The translations under genes were made by a program, and so were the position numbers. Under the pieces are notes generated by a model. It saw only the letters and a list, made by a program, of their open reading frames with translations, made no database searches and was not told where the DNA came from. Positions 23,198 through 36,149 of a DNA stretch of 64,000 nucleotides are shown here, piece after piece (position 1 is the first letter of the stretch; every line of letters begins with the position of its first letter). The stretch is from Nectonema munidae (lineage: Eukaryota; Nematomorpha; Nectonematoida; Nectonematidae). Where the stretch lies: positions 248,001 to 312,000 of the forward strand of contig JAUIRK010000896.1 in assembly GCA_030549495.1 (NCBI GenBank), given 5' to 3'.

Positions 23198-23522
23198 GAA
23201 CATTTTTCGATTCTTTGATTATTCGACAAATATAATATTTAAAATCGTGCAAATTGCAAAGTATAGGTAATAACTTTTGTAACATCGTATGAGGTAGCAA
23301 AATATGAACAGAAAGTTTGATATTTTTTGATTTTTTAAAGAATATTTTTCGATTCTTTGATTACAGAATTTTATTTTGATTATTTGACAAATATAATATT
23401 TAAAATCGTGCAAATTGCAAAGTATAGGTAATAACTTTTGTAACATCGTATGAGGTAGCAAAATATGAACAGAAAGTTTGAAATTTTTTGATTTTTTAAA
23501 AAATATTTTTCGATTCTTTGAT
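23198..23522. repeat. Two tandem copies of a 161-bp repeat
   Basis: The block starting ACAAATATAATATTTAAAAT occurs at 23,226 and 23,387, with near-identical sequence through AGTTTGATATTTTTTG. An inverted third copy lies at 23,998-24,092 plus 25,766-25,816, split by PB2. Confidence 0.85.
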
Positions 23523-23523
23523 A

Positions 23524-23880
23524 TGAATTATCGCGGTATACAGGTTGGAGATGAACCATCGTAGTATACAGGTATAATGTATATATGTAATAACTTATGT
23601 AGCATCGTCTCCCCGAATGAGGTATATCAAATTTTACATCTAGCAGAATGTGAACAGAAAGTTGAACATTGTCTCCCTAGTTATTTATACATGGAATAGA
23701 AACCATCGTAGTATACAGGTTGAAGATGAATCATCGTAGTATACAGGTTAGAGATGAATCATCGTAGTATACAGGTTGGAGATGAATCATTGTAGTATAT
23801 AGTTTGGAGATGAATCATCGCAGAATACAGGTTGGAGAAGAATCATCGTAATATACGGGTTGGAGATAACACGCAAGTTG
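23524..23880. repeat. 28-bp minisatellite
   Basis: The unit ATCATCGTAGTATACAGGTT plus GGAGATGA is repeated about six to seven times at 23,702-23,870, with two more degenerate units near 23,524-23,575. Copies are directly adjacent with no spacers. Confidence 0.85.
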
Positions 23881-24095
23881 TCTACCCGCGTTCAACCGTA
23901 CAGGTTATGAGAATATATCATTACATATTAGAGAAGAGTTTTCTAAACTCTTTATACTGAAAAAATATTTCTTCAAATATATTACTGTTTTGTTTAAAAT
24001 ACCTATACTTTGCAATTTGCACGATTTTAAATATTATATTTGTCAAATAATCAAAATAAAATTCTGTGATCAAAGAATCGAAAAATATTCTTTAC

Positions 24096-25764
24096 TAAAG
24101 TCACCGGTTTTTTCCCTTGTTTTTTCCCAAACTTTTAACCGTTCAAAAAATTTTGTTTTTCTTTCAATTCTAAAACTTCCAAAAAACTTGTTTTTTATTT
24201 TCAAAAAACTGTGATAAAATATATGCGGAAGTACATCCCTGGGTAAAAATACCCATATATGTGTCACTAATATTATATGATTTCTAAGTCTCTATAACAA
24301 CATACATTCATGCTGCATGTGTCTTGTCAAACTTTAGAAAGAGAGTCAAAAGAAACTAAAGTCAAATTTGATCTCGAAGGATGGAAAAACATGGATAACC
24401 GATCCGTCAAATTTTCTCAAAAAACAACAAAAAGCTAATATTTTTCGTGAAATTCCCTTCAAAATTCGTGACTGCTTAAAACCTGACTGTGAGAGCGATG
24501 CCATTATGATATTCATCGAAAAAATTATTGAAACATCCGTTCTTTATACCAATCTTTACGCTCGACGGCAGATAAGGAAGTTCAATTCTCAATCTTCCAA
24601 ACAAAGATATTGGAAAAAAGTTTCAACAATAGAGATGAAATCTTTTTATGGGCTTCTTATTATTGCAGGTGCATACCGTGCGCATTATAGATCAACACTG
24701 AACTTTGGTCGACTGCTCATGGACATCCATTTTCAGATCAACGATGAGTAGAGAAAGATTCATACAAATAAAGTCTTTTTTACGATTTGATGATGTCAAA
24801 AGAAGAAATAAATCAGATCCTTTGGCTCCAATACGTTTTTTAGTCGAAAGTTTTTTGAAAAACTAAGAACATATGTTGTCGCACCAGAATATTTAACAAT
24901 AGACCAGCAACTTTTGGAATTTCATGGAAGAGTCAAGTTCAAACAATATATACCTACCAAGCAAGGTAAATTTGGGATCAAGTTTTTTGCTTTCAAGCTC
25001 TGATGGTGCATACGTTTTCAATGGATTTGTGTACATCGGTAAAAATAGCTTACAGGGAAAATATCAGTCAGAAAAAACATCCGCAGAAGGAATTGTTTTA
25101 GGGGGCTTGCAGAACCCTTTTTATCCAACGATAGGAACATAACTGCGGATAATTTTTTCAGTTCTTATGAATTAGCAGATAAATTACTCTCAAAAAGTAC
25201 CACTTACATAGGAACTGTCAGGAAAAACAAAAGATTTATACCTCCACAAGCACTTTCAAAAGTAAAAAAAAAGTTCGTGCAATTTCTTTTTCATGAAAAT
25301 AAGGTTTTGTGCTGATTTTACGACAAAAAATCTACACCCGTAATTCTTCTTGATACTTTTGGACAAAATTTTAACAAACCAAAAAAATGTTGTAAACTCC
25401 TTAGAATTATGTGGTTATGAGGTTGAGGAAAGAAATACTACATCAAATTCTAAAAAAATCATAATAGAAAAGCAAAAGAGATGTATTTTTTGTAAGACAG
25501 ACAGAAAGTCAAACACATTATGCTCAATGTGTCAGAAGGTTATTTGCAGCGAGAACTCGCTACCAATCTCCATAAATTGCTTTGAAATAAAAAAATAAAC
25601 GTTACTTTTTGTTTTTTTAGTTATATTATTGTTTGATACAAAAAAAGAATTTATATTTTTATGCTGTCTCGACTATTTTGGTTTAAATTTATAAATTTTT
25701 AATATGGGTATTTTTTACCCAGGGTTGTACTTTAGCGTATAATTTTTTTGACGTACTCTAACCG
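24096..25764 (+). mobile_element. piggyBac element PB2 (decayed)
   Basis: The insertion splits an inverted copy of the 161-bp repeat, so the target can be read: TTAC (24,092-24,095) on the left and TTAA (25,765-25,768) on the right around an original TTAA. Subterminal inverted motifs CCCTGGGTAAAAATACCC (about 24,237) and GGGTATTTTTTACCCAGGG (about 25,706) face each other; the left one lies about 100 bp further inside than the right. Coding at about 24,368-25,598 is piggyBac-like (LTIDQQLLEFHGR; DNFFSSYELADKLL; VRKNKRFIPP; cysteine tail CIFCK..CSMCQKVIC), with several frame breaks and loss of the third catalytic region. Confidence 0.75.
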
Positions 25765-25839
25765 TTAAAAAATCAAAAAATATCAAACTTTCTGTTCATA
25801 TTTTGCTACCTCATAGCTTCAATACTTTTTGAGAAAAAT

Positions 25840-27780
25840 TGATTAAAACACATATTTTGATCTATTTATCTTCTCTTTAGAAATTTATATGAAGTAAACA
25901 ATAATAAAAATAATATTTATCCAAAACATATTTTTTTCGAATCAAAGTGTAAATCAAATCCGCACTTAAATTTTGGATGATTAATTCAAAAGAAGTAAAA
26001 AACTAATGTTAATTTATAAAAAACCGAAAACTAAAATGATTTTATAAAAATCTAAAAATAAATAGTGGACTACGATTATCCAACAAAACTTGTACATTCG
26101 ATCTACATTTTTCACTTCAAAAATAATTTTAAATTTATTAGATAAACATTATACTGACCAATAAAAAAACGAAGGTTAATTTATAAAAAAAAAGGAAAAA
26201 CTAATACTATTTTATAAAAATCTACAAATAAATTTAGATTCTGAGAGTAGAGTCGCTTTATAATTGTGCTGGAAATTGTCACATAATATAGGTAAAAATT
26301 TGTCCTAATGAAAGGAGCTTTAGTTTAAAATGCATCCCTTATCTGCTAATTAATGGTATGAAGCCCATGGAAAATAAAAACAGTAAAATGGTATTTCTTA
26401 AGTACTTATGATATAAGTAATGTATTCTGAAAGCCCATAAAAAATGCTTTACTTTGGTATATCGCATGATACATTTGGTTGGGAAATGCGAACGTTATAA
26501 GCGTTTTAATATTTGACTAAGATTTAAGCTAGGAACACTACAAATAAACTAAGCGTACACTAGCCCGAGAAAATAAAACACACATGCGTGCTAAAGATGT
26601 GGTGAAGCGTATTCGAGATAAGAATTCACTGCGCTCACAAACGCGTAATGCAACATGTGTTCATCTTTCTTCGCATAGTTATGCTCTAAAATCAATCAAT
26701 AATGTGATTTATTCTTCGCACACTGTCGGTATAAATATAACGAATGCCCTTCGTTAAAAATTAGAAAGGTTGTATCTAAACTAAATAAAAGTAGACTACG
26801 ATTATCCAACAAAATTCGTACATTCAATCGACAAAACCACACACGCGTGCTAAAGATGTAGTGAAGCGTATGTGAGATGAGAATTCACTGCGCTCACAAA
26901 CGCGTAATGCAACATGTGTTAATCTTTCTTCGCATAATTATGCTCAAAAATCAATCAATAATGTGATTTATTCTTCGCACACTGTCGGTATAATTTTTAA
27001 CAAATGCCCTTCGTTAAAAATTAGAAAGGTTGTATCTAAACTAAATAAAAGTAGACTACGATTATCAAACAAAACTCTTACATTTAATCGACATTTTTCA
27101 CTTGAAAAATAATTTAAAATTTATTAGAAAAATATTATACTGACCTATACTACTGACCCATAAAAAGTAAAAAATATATATTAATTTTCGACAGTTTTAT
27201 TTAACTATGACATTTTAAAATGTTAAAAACCATATTCTACCTTTGTGAATATAAAATTTTGAAGAAATAATATATAAACTCATCACGTTAATTATTGGTA
27301 TTTTTTGAAACTAGATAAAAGTTGACTGACCTCACATAAAAGCGGATTTTGGAAAAATAAAAATATATTTATTTGTAAAACCTAGCCTATTTTACCCACA
27401 AAGAGTATAGTTTCAAATCTTGTACATTCGATCAACATTTTTCACTTCAAAAATAATTTTAAATTTATTAGAAAAACATTATACTGACCTATACTACTGA
27501 CCCATAAAAAGTAAAAAATATATATTAATTTTCGACAGTTTTCTTCAACTATGAAATTTTAAAATGTAAATAATCATATTTTACCTTTGTGAATATAAAA
27601 TATTGAAAAAATATTATATAAATTAAGAACGTTAATTATTATTGGTATTTTTTGAAACTAGATAAAACTTGACTGACCTCACATAAAAGCAGATTTTGGA
27701 AAAATGAAAATATATTTATTTGTATAACCTAGCCTATGTTAACCACAAAGAGTATACCTTTCCAATGATATCATTTTCAT
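25840..27780. repeat. AT-rich complex tandem repeats
   Basis: A 259-bp unit is duplicated (CTAAAGATGT at 26,591 and 26,850), and a 344-bp unit is duplicated (TGACCTATAC at 27,141 and 27,485). Shorter phrases such as GACTACGATTATCCAAC recur at about 26,070, 26,795 and 27,055. No coding sequence is seen. Confidence 0.75.
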
Positions 27781-28029
27781 TCAATTTTTTTTTTAAAAAA
27801 GACACATTATGCTTCAATAAAAAGGTGGTCCGTAATTTTTTCAAAAATTTAGACAAAATTTTTTGAAGTAATGTCCATTTATTAAAATTTTTTTAAAACT
27901 TTTGCAAAAATAAATTATTCTGGAGTATGTAGCAAACGATAAGCTTTCTAATGATATATATATCATGAAAAAGAAATATTGAAAAACAGTTTAATTCTTT
28001 CTGCAAATCAAACAAGTAAAAATTTTCAA

Positions 28030-28044
28030 AAAGTAGTATTGGTA

Positions 28045-28084
<40 letters not shown>
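28030..28084. repeat. ATT microsatellite
   Basis: About fifteen uninterrupted ATT units. Confidence 0.95.
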
Positions 28085-28088
<4 letters not shown>

Positions 28089-28736
28089 TACATATTTCAA
28101 CCAATCATATAGTTTTTATGAAATAAAACTGCAATTTCAAAGTTAAATTTTTTGAACTTTTAGGTAGGATTTTTGAAATGTGGCTTTTAATATGTATATA
28201 ATATATTTTTTGAAAATTTTTATTTTAAGTATATTTTTTAAGCATTTTACGATTTACACATTTAAATATATAATAAGGCTGGCAAGTTTTGCGAGTTGTC
28301 TCCCCGGAGGTCTTGCCAGACCTATGAAAGCAGATGAATTTTTGGGCACTTTGCCCTGGGTTATAGTTACAACTATAAATCATTTTCTTCGTATAAATTT
28401 ACTGTTAATTAAAATACCTAATGCTTTGCTTGCTATATGTCTTATTTTAAAGATTGTAAAATTTATTGAGACAATTCTAAGAGATAAAGGTATCCAACCA
28501 GCTTTAGCAAGAGGCTGTTTTCTTCAGAGCAAAAAGATATGGGTGAACACAACTATCTAAACACTACCACTAAGAGCATTGTCACCACCATCAAAGGATT
28601 AAAGTAAACTTTCTACGCAGCATTGATATTACTTCCATCAAATCTTCTAAATTGATATGACTTCATTCCTAACAATTTAAAGCTTTCTCAGTCCTATAAA
28701 TGAGTTACATATTGCGATTCTATTAAAAAAAATTTT
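28085..28736. other. No supported gene
   Basis: A 126-codon open frame (28,180-28,560) has membrane-like hydrophobic stretches but AT-rich composition explains them, and no homologue is recognised. Confidence 0.4.
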
Positions 28737-29875
28737 GGTACTTTCCTGTTATCGCCCCACCACCCATCGCTCTTCTATCACGATAAATATTCTTGTATTG
28801 TTTTAACCTAACCTACATTAAACTTACTATATATCATTAATCAAAACCTTTTTCATAGAAAAAAAAGCCCATAAATGGAAAATTTAAAGAAATTGTTTCG
28901 AAAACTTGAGAATGAAGAAAAATGCATCACCTACCTGCAAGAGCGTGGAATCGTGAAGTTGGAGCGGAAATGTGCAAATGGACACCGAATGAATCTTGTT
29001 TTTGGATGAGGAAACAAGGACAGATGGCGCTGTGCCAAAAGGGAATGCAGAAAGGAGAAAGGAGTGCGAATGAATAATTGGCTTGCTGGATCAAGGCTCC
29101 CTTACGAGGACATCATTCTTTTCATTTATTCATGGGCCTATGAGCTGACTTCAATAAAATATTGCGAAAGAGAACTTGGAATGAATAAAAACACAACGGT
29201 TGACTGGAGCAACTACATGAGGGAGATATGTCTTTGGAAGCTTCTTAGAAAATCTGTTGTAATTGGAGGTCCGGGTATGCATGTGGAGATCGATGAAGCA
29301 CTGTTTGCCAAGAGGAAAAATCATGTTGGTCGAATCCTTCCACAACAATGGGTGTTCGGAGGAATTTGCATTGAAACCAATGAAGTATTCATGGTGAATG
29401 TTCCAAATCGTTCAGCAGCTACACTATTGCCACTCATCAATCAATACATACGTCCCGAAACGACTATATTTTCCGATGAGTGGCGTGCCTATCGTACAAT
29501 TAATGATGAAGGTGTTTAAGGGGTGCCAAATTACCGACATCTGACAGTAAATCGCAGCCGCAATTTTTTGGATCCCAAAACCAGAGTCCATACTCAACAT
29601 ATTGAGCGTGTGTGGCGTTCTGCAAAGGTAAGAAACAAGAGGCAATGTGGAACTAATCGAGAGATGCTATCTGGGTATTTAGCTGAGTTTCTTTGGCGTC
29701 ATTCATCTTCGATTATATATGGTGGTAATATGTTTGATGCGATTCTTTTTGATATGGTTGAATTTTATCCACCTACAGATTAAAAGATTTTTCACTTGTT
29801 TTTTTAATACATTTGTGTACTTTAATACATGTTTTATAACATTTTGGGGTGGTGGGGCGATAACAGGAAAGTACC
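28737..29875 (+). mobile_element. Merlin element 2 (nearly complete)
   Basis: A 1.14-kb element with terminal repeats reading GGTACTTTCCTGTTATCGCC from each end (28,737 and, inward, 29,875), extending through CCACCACCC for about 30 bp. It is flanked by AAAAAATTTT on both sides (28,727-28,736 and 29,876-29,885), which includes an 8-9 bp target duplication. One transposase gene fills most of it. Confidence 0.9.
28875..29783 (+). CDS. Merlin transposase (ISXO2/IS1595-like), two in-frame stops
   Basis: The frame starts at ATG 28,875 (MENLKKLFRKLENEEKC). An N-terminal zinc-ribbon-like part (C..GHRMNL...RWRCAKREC) is interrupted by a TGA near 29,008. The catalytic domain shows the DDE arrangement typical of this superfamily: MHVEIDEALFAKRK, IFSDEWRAYRTI and HTQHIERVWRSAK. 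A TAA at 29,517 separates the second and third motifs without changing frame. Length (about 300 residues) is normal for the family. Two point-like stops mean it is dead but young. Confidence 0.88.
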
Positions 29876-29885
29876 AAAAAATTTT

Positions 29886-30497
29886 TTAATAATTCATATT
29901 TTTTGTTGCAATATTGATATTATATCAGATTTTTTGTTGCACCTGCAAAATATTTATACGGTTACTCACAAAACCTATTTCAATTTTTTACCCGCAATTA
30001 TTTAGTTTTGTGATTAATATTTTTTTTAATTTTTTGATAATATATCTGTAGTTTATGGATATAAATAAAAAATGAAACTATTTTTGGTAATTGAATTTCT
30101 TTGCTATTATTCAGAACTCAAAGACACATCAGGTTTCAATCTAATAGCACTGGGCCATCTTCAAAAGCTCATTGAAAATAAAGAAGAAAGCAAATTGTTT
30201 TCAAATGTTTTAGCAAATTTTAGAAATAAAAAGTTAAAATCCTATTTTTTCAATGTATACTCCCTATTTTTTTATGAATATTTTTCAATTTGTTATATGT
30301 TCTATTCAAATGATCAGAAAGTTCTAAGTAGAACAAATTTTCAACTATTAATATCATCTCTTATTACTTCCAAAGTGTTAAAGGAATAAGAAATTAAAGA
30401 ATTCTTCGTAACCAAAAAGATTATAGACAACGTGTTTAAATCTTCCTGGAAACAAACTTTTGGACATTTTTATTTTTTAATCCGAACATCTTAATAC
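29886..30497. other. AT-rich, unrecognised 105-codon ORF
   Basis: Bases 30,072-30,389 hold an open frame (MKLFLVIEFLCYYSELKDTS...) with no recognised domain. Nothing else is seen. Confidence 0.3.
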
Positions 30498-30501
30498 TTA
30501 A

Positions 30502-32581
30502 TTAGTGCGGTGGGGTATTTTAATACTCCATTGAGTTTCAAGCCTATATTTTTCATACAAATACTAGGCGTTAACTTTCAGTACCTTTTAATCGTATATT
30601 TGCTTAAAATCATAGTTTCACAAAATTCAGCTATTCCAATTTGAATATACAAGACAAAATAATGTGTATTTCTTTTGCTCGATATTCTAGTGACACGCGT
30701 GTATTTGATAAAAGGGTAGGAATAAAAACGGTTCCTAGTCAAAATCTAAGAAAATTTAAGTCACTGCTACCTTAATTTTTGGGGATTTTGGTAGATTTTG
30801 ACTAGATACCAATAAAAACATTGTGTATTGATCTACTTAAATAAAATTTCCATGAGAACATGTTAATGAGATAAATCTTTTCTAGTCAATTTTATCACCT
30901 TTATTCTTCAAAAAATTGGCTACTACATGATATAGTAGAGTATGAATGAAAATCTTATTTTTACAAATGTAAGAGAGAGAAATAAATCATAATATATATG
31001 AAAGGAATAGTTAGTACAATAACACAAACATTTAAACTCTATAGTATATCGATGGTAATAATGAAGAGGTTGGCATAATGTGTATCATTTATATCAATAA
31101 ATATAGTATATGACTTCATTTATTATCTATAAACAAAAGTTGATAGATTACGCGTGAACTTACATCTTAGCGTACTGCAATTGAGAATTTGAAATTTTTC
31201 ATCACTATATCATTATATTTTTGTTATTATCTTCACACTTCTGCGTCATTCAAAATAAATTGATATTGTTTTCAATTTCTTGAATCAAAAAATCTTATTC
31301 AGTAATTAGTAATTTACTACAAGAAAATATACCTTTTCAAGAGAACTTTGATTTTTCAGATAATTCTGAATCTAACATCGAAGAAACTTCTCATTATCTC
31401 TCTGATATTGAAGAATTAAACTTAGATGATTCTGATGATGATGACACTAAAAAGCCTTGCGCAGCCATGGACAAATTAGCGTGGAGAGAAAAACCAATGC
31501 CAAAAGAAAAGCTATATTTCCTTTTAAGGGTAGATGTATTTTTAAAGTGTATTTTTGATCTTCAAAACAAAAGAATTATGGTATAAAAGTTTATTGTTTG
31601 GTTAACACGCATTCTTTTTAAACATTAAATTTAGAAGTATATGTTGGTAAACAAAACGATACTAGCATTGCATTGGCAATTGATTTGAAAAAGATTCACC
31701 AGCTAACATTGGTAGAAACAATCAGAAAAAGCATAAAACGAATTCCCAAACACTTTTCAGGTTGCATAAAAAAAGTTTATTCAAGCAATTTTTTATTCAT
31801 AAAAGTTATAACTCTCGTCTCTTGGATTCCTAAAAAAATACAGTTTTAACACTTCTTTCTAGCATGCATCATGATGCGAATATTGAGAACAGAGAAAAGA
31901 AAAAACCTGAAGTGATAAATTTTTATAATGAGATAAAATACGGTGTTGATTTAGTGGACCGACTATCTTCTAAATATGACGTACCTAGGCGAACAAAAAT
32001 ATGGCCAATGTGTATATTCTATGGCTTATGTAATAATGCAGGAATTAATGCTCCTATAATATACAAGCTAGTAATCCTTCTTCAAAAACTTTGCGAAGAA
32101 ATTTTTTATTTAATCTTGATAAAGATCTTTTCCTAGAATATATAAAAAGAAGACAAAACATCAAAAATTTTCCAAGAAGCATTAAAACTTTGATTTCATT
32201 TTTTATAGCAAACAATTTCCAAGATCGTTCCACAAGTTCAAGCTCTGATAAAGTTTCAAGATGCAAAATATGCTAAAGAAGAGAAGATAAAAAAACTAAA
32301 GTGTAAAAATACAATCTCTAAAAATGATCAAAAAGTATTATGTGAAAATTGTGTAAATTCATCAATCAAAAATTTTTAACATAAATAAATTTATTTGCAA
32401 TTTTTTTATATTCTAGATGGCGTTAAATAATTTTTTTCCTCAAAAAACCATGCAAAAATACTATTTAAGTTCCATTTAAATTTAAATTCTTTTTTAACTT
32501 TATATTTCTTTATTTTTTCTATAAATTTTTCAACAATTGTCTAAATACAAATTATGGTATTTTAATACCCTACCGCACTAC
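30502..32581 (+). mobile_element. piggyBac element PB3 (internally deleted)
   Basis: Terminal repeats TTAGTGCGGTGGGGTATTTT (from 30,502) and, inward from 32,581, GTAGTGCGGTAGGGTATTAA are bounded by TTAA (30,498-30,501) and TTAC (32,582-32,585). Coding remnants run from an acidic N-terminus (about 31,310-31,470) through KYGIKVYCLVNTHSF-like and LEVYVGKQND pieces to INFYNEIKYGVDLVDRL (near 31,920) and a CxxC tail near 32,300. Much of the N-terminal and catalytic middle is missing or shifted. The first 700 bp are non-coding. Confidence 0.82.
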
Positions 32582-32585
32582 TTAC

Positions 32586-34319
32586 GGTAAAAAAAGGCGC
32601 ACTAACTAAGAAAAACCAAACTTTACATTAATAAAGTTTATTTTTACTCAAAATTTTGAACTACAATACCGTTTTTTGCATTTTTCATGATTTTACATTT
32701 AGATTGCAAAAATACGCTATACTATTTTTTGTTTCCCGTGGTCTTGCCAAACCACTGATAGTCTGGCAAAACCACTTATACTTTACATCCGTTATGCTAG
32801 CATAACAATTTTTTTCACGTTTTGCCATTTTTGTTGTCTCCCCTAGCGTTGTCAGACCACTGATAATAATCATTCACCAAACTGGATCCATAGCAATAAA
32901 CTTTTTTTAGAGTTTTTTGCTATTTTTAAGGGCAAACATTTTTTTTATAAACTTTAATTTGTTAGTGTTTGTATCCAAGTATTGGATAAAGTCAGATGTG
33001 AATATCATGAGCGCATAAGAGAGAAAGAATAAGTTCTTTCATTTTGTTTACTTTCTTTTACCATCAAGCAAGGCGGAGTGTGTACAAAGGAGGAATACAA
33101 ATTACAAACTTAGAAACAATAATTTATGCAATCAAGATAAAATAAAACACGCAAAATAATGGCAAAGTAAAGATGTTTTTCACAAAGAATGAAAATAGAG
33201 AAAGCAAGGATGCAAAACAATGAACAGACCTATATGGACGCTTTTTTCATCAAAAAATAATTTCTGTCAAGAAGGTAAACAAAACAAGTGATTTATGCAC
33301 GTGAAGCTGAAGTACTATTTCTCTCATTAATTCAAAGTAAATCTTACAGCGCATATTTTCCTTCATTATAAAATGATATTGAAAATATGAAATCAAAGAT
33401 TGCCTACTTAAAAGATGACACTCCTTGAAATAAAATATTTTTAATAACTTGCTTGATTTTATACATTTTAATGTAAAAATTAGGATATATATAAAATTAT
33501 TTCGTTGAGCATTGAACTTGAATTGATTGAAATATTTTCCAAGACAATGAATGGCCTTATATCATTGTATACGGTGAAACCCAAAACAGTTAGCCCCAAA
33601 TAGCTAGTGCCATAATAGCTATTATACCAAAATAGTTAGTTCCATAATAGATGGTTTTAAAATAGTGTACCAAAACCCTACTCAGGATATCAAATTTGAT
33701 AAAATTGGACATTTTAGTCCATGTTAAATGCTTTATTGATTTATCACACTCCTTCATAAATGATGTTGTAAAACAATGAAATAAAATTTGAATTTATTTA
33801 AAAAAATTTTGGGATGCCTTCCCTCAACTTGCACCAACAAAATAGACGACCTCGTGTACAAACTTTTTAGTACTGTTTATGATAACCCTTTCACTAATGC
33901 TCATAGCTGGACCTCTTCAAAAAATTCAAAGATTTTTACGGTTAGGTAAAAAAGTGCCCTTGTTAGTAATCAAACTATCACTAGACATTAACCATATTAG
34001 TGTGGGGCTTCACTAACAAATTAATTGTAGAAAATTGGCTGAATCATATCCCTTCAAATTGTGTGACTTTTCCTAAAATCGCTAGCTGCATCTTTTGAAA
34101 CTATTTTCATAGTAGTTGAATGACCCTTTCATGGCCAAAACTGTCAATGAATTCAAAAATTAAAAATTTTCAGCAAAATTTTGACATTATCTGTACTTAA
34201 CCTTATAACTTAGGATCTATATTATATAATACCTTGAAAATTTTTAATTATATACAGTTTGGAACGTATAACACTTTATATATTTAATTTTTTCAATAAT
34301 CATGGCTACTTTTTAGAAA
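32586..34319. other. No gene; short internal repeats
   Basis: Near 32,735-32,865 the phrase CTTGCCAAACCACTGATA recurs in variants. Near 33,585-33,665 AATAGCTAGTGCC-type units repeat. No coding region is recognised. Confidence 0.4.
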
Positions 34320-35225
34320 ATGTTAATCAAAATTTTGATTGATCAAAAATATATCTAATAAAATATACCTTCAAATTTTACATAAAATATATGTTTTTAT
34401 ACTAAATCGGTCATGCTGTTTTCATTTCTGGGCTCATTTTTTACATTTAGGATTTGAAAATACCTATAAGTGTTAATCAAATTTGCAGTTTACTTCTAAA
34501 AATTGTCTCCAAAAACATTCCTTCAAATTTTACATAAAATATATGTGTTATACTAAATCGGCCATGCTGGTTTCATTTCTGGACTCATTTTTTACATTTA
34601 GGATGTGAAAATACCTATAAGTGTTAATCAAATTTGCGGTTTACTTCTAAAAATTGTCTCCAAAAACATTCATTCAAATTTTACAATTAAATATATGTTT
34701 TTATACCAAACCAACCATGTTAGTTTCATATATGGACTAAATTTTTGTGGTTTGAATTTGAAAATACCTATAAGTATCAATCAATTTACGTTTAGTTCTA
34801 AAATTTGTTTCCAAAAATATTGATTCAAATTTTACATGAAATATATGTTTTTATAGCAAATAGATCACGATGATTTCATTTCTGAACACAGTTTTCGCAT
34901 TTAGAGGTATTACTGCTAGTGCCAATCAAATTTGCGGTTTATATCTGAAAACTATATCCCAAAATATTCTCTCTAATTTTACATGAAATATGTTTTTATA
35001 CCAATTCGACCATGATAATTTTTATTTCTGAAATCATTTTTTCCATTTAGAGGTTTGAAATGTCTGAAAGTGTCAATCAAATATTAGATTTACATCTAAT
35101 GTCTACAGAAATATTTTTGAAATTTAAATAAAATATCTGTTTTTATGCCAAATGGAAGATGCTGGTTTCATTTTTGGACTCAGGTTTGGCATTTATGGTT
35201 TTAAAATAGCTGAAAGCTTCAATGT
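34320..35225. repeat. Satellite array 1, monomer about 151 bp
   Basis: About six head-to-tail monomers. The phrase GAAAATACCTATAAGTGTTA starts at 34,456, 34,607 and, diverged, 34,760; later monomers are more diverged (CTGAAAGTGTCAATCAAAT near 35,063; CTGAAAGCTTCAATGTAT near 35,212). There is no open frame across units. Confidence 0.8.
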
Positions 35226-36149
35226 ATTTTAAAATCTTTTGAAAATTTGTATGAGAGAAGGAACCAAGTTGAAAACTAATTGAAAAGAGAACATGTGATC
35301 AAAGCAAATAATTTAAAAAAATATGTATCTTGACTAAATAGAAGATCTACCATATTCTAATGAACTAGGAAGTGGTTTTATATAATATTAGGTGCTTCAA
35401 AAAAGATTTTGACTGTGAAAAAGAAGTTCCTCTTTTACAAATGAAAAATATTTAAATCTATAGCTTATCATATAGGATTACAATTAACATTTAGCTAAGA
35501 TGGGTAGGAAATCTGAAAATTTAAAATAGGTCAGATTTATCAAAAATGGCACAGATGCCAATATGTGAGAATTTAGTCACTATCAAGATATTTTTAATTT
35601 AAATTGAATTTGTCCATCTTTTTCCTTTTGCGTCAAAGAGATAATTTTTTAGATGAAGAACGTGGACAACTTTTTGTAATTGAACAATGAACATCACGAA
35701 TGATTCATCAGAAAAAAACCTTTGAAATGAGATTGGTTGACAAATATTCAGGCCTGATAATAAAATACACGATATCGATAAAAAAAAGTCTAAGATCATC
35801 AAGAAGATTCTTTAGTCAGAATGCTTTGAGAGAGGAAAAAAGGAATTTTATCCCTATAAAAAATTTTTCGAACACACATTGAAGAATATAAATTTCTAAT
35901 GAAAAAAGCTACCAATAAAGGATCATCATAGAATGAATAGCAAAATTACATAATGTAAATTATAATATGACGTAGAGACTACGAGCCGATAACGAATTTG
36001 TAGCCAAAAAGATGGAGGTCCTATCGAGTTACATAAGTTACTGTAGAATGAAATATTTTGAGTGAATTAAACACCTAAAGTTTGTTATTAAATAAATTAA
36101 GAAAATAATTACTAGAGAAATACTGCAACTAGAAGTTATTTTTTTGTTT
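35226..36149. other. AT-rich gap between satellite arrays
   Basis: No gene or element recognised. Confidence 0.4.

Noticed and set aside
23702-23870. CRISPR-like array
   Set aside because: Repeats are directly adjacent without unique spacers and the sequence is eukaryotic; it is a minisatellite.
28180-28560. 126-codon hydrophobic ORF
   Set aside because: AT-rich DNA favours F/I/L/N codons; no domain, no splice or promoter evidence.
30072-30389. 105-codon ORF between Merlin 2 and PB3
   Set aside because: No recognised family and composition matches the surroundings.
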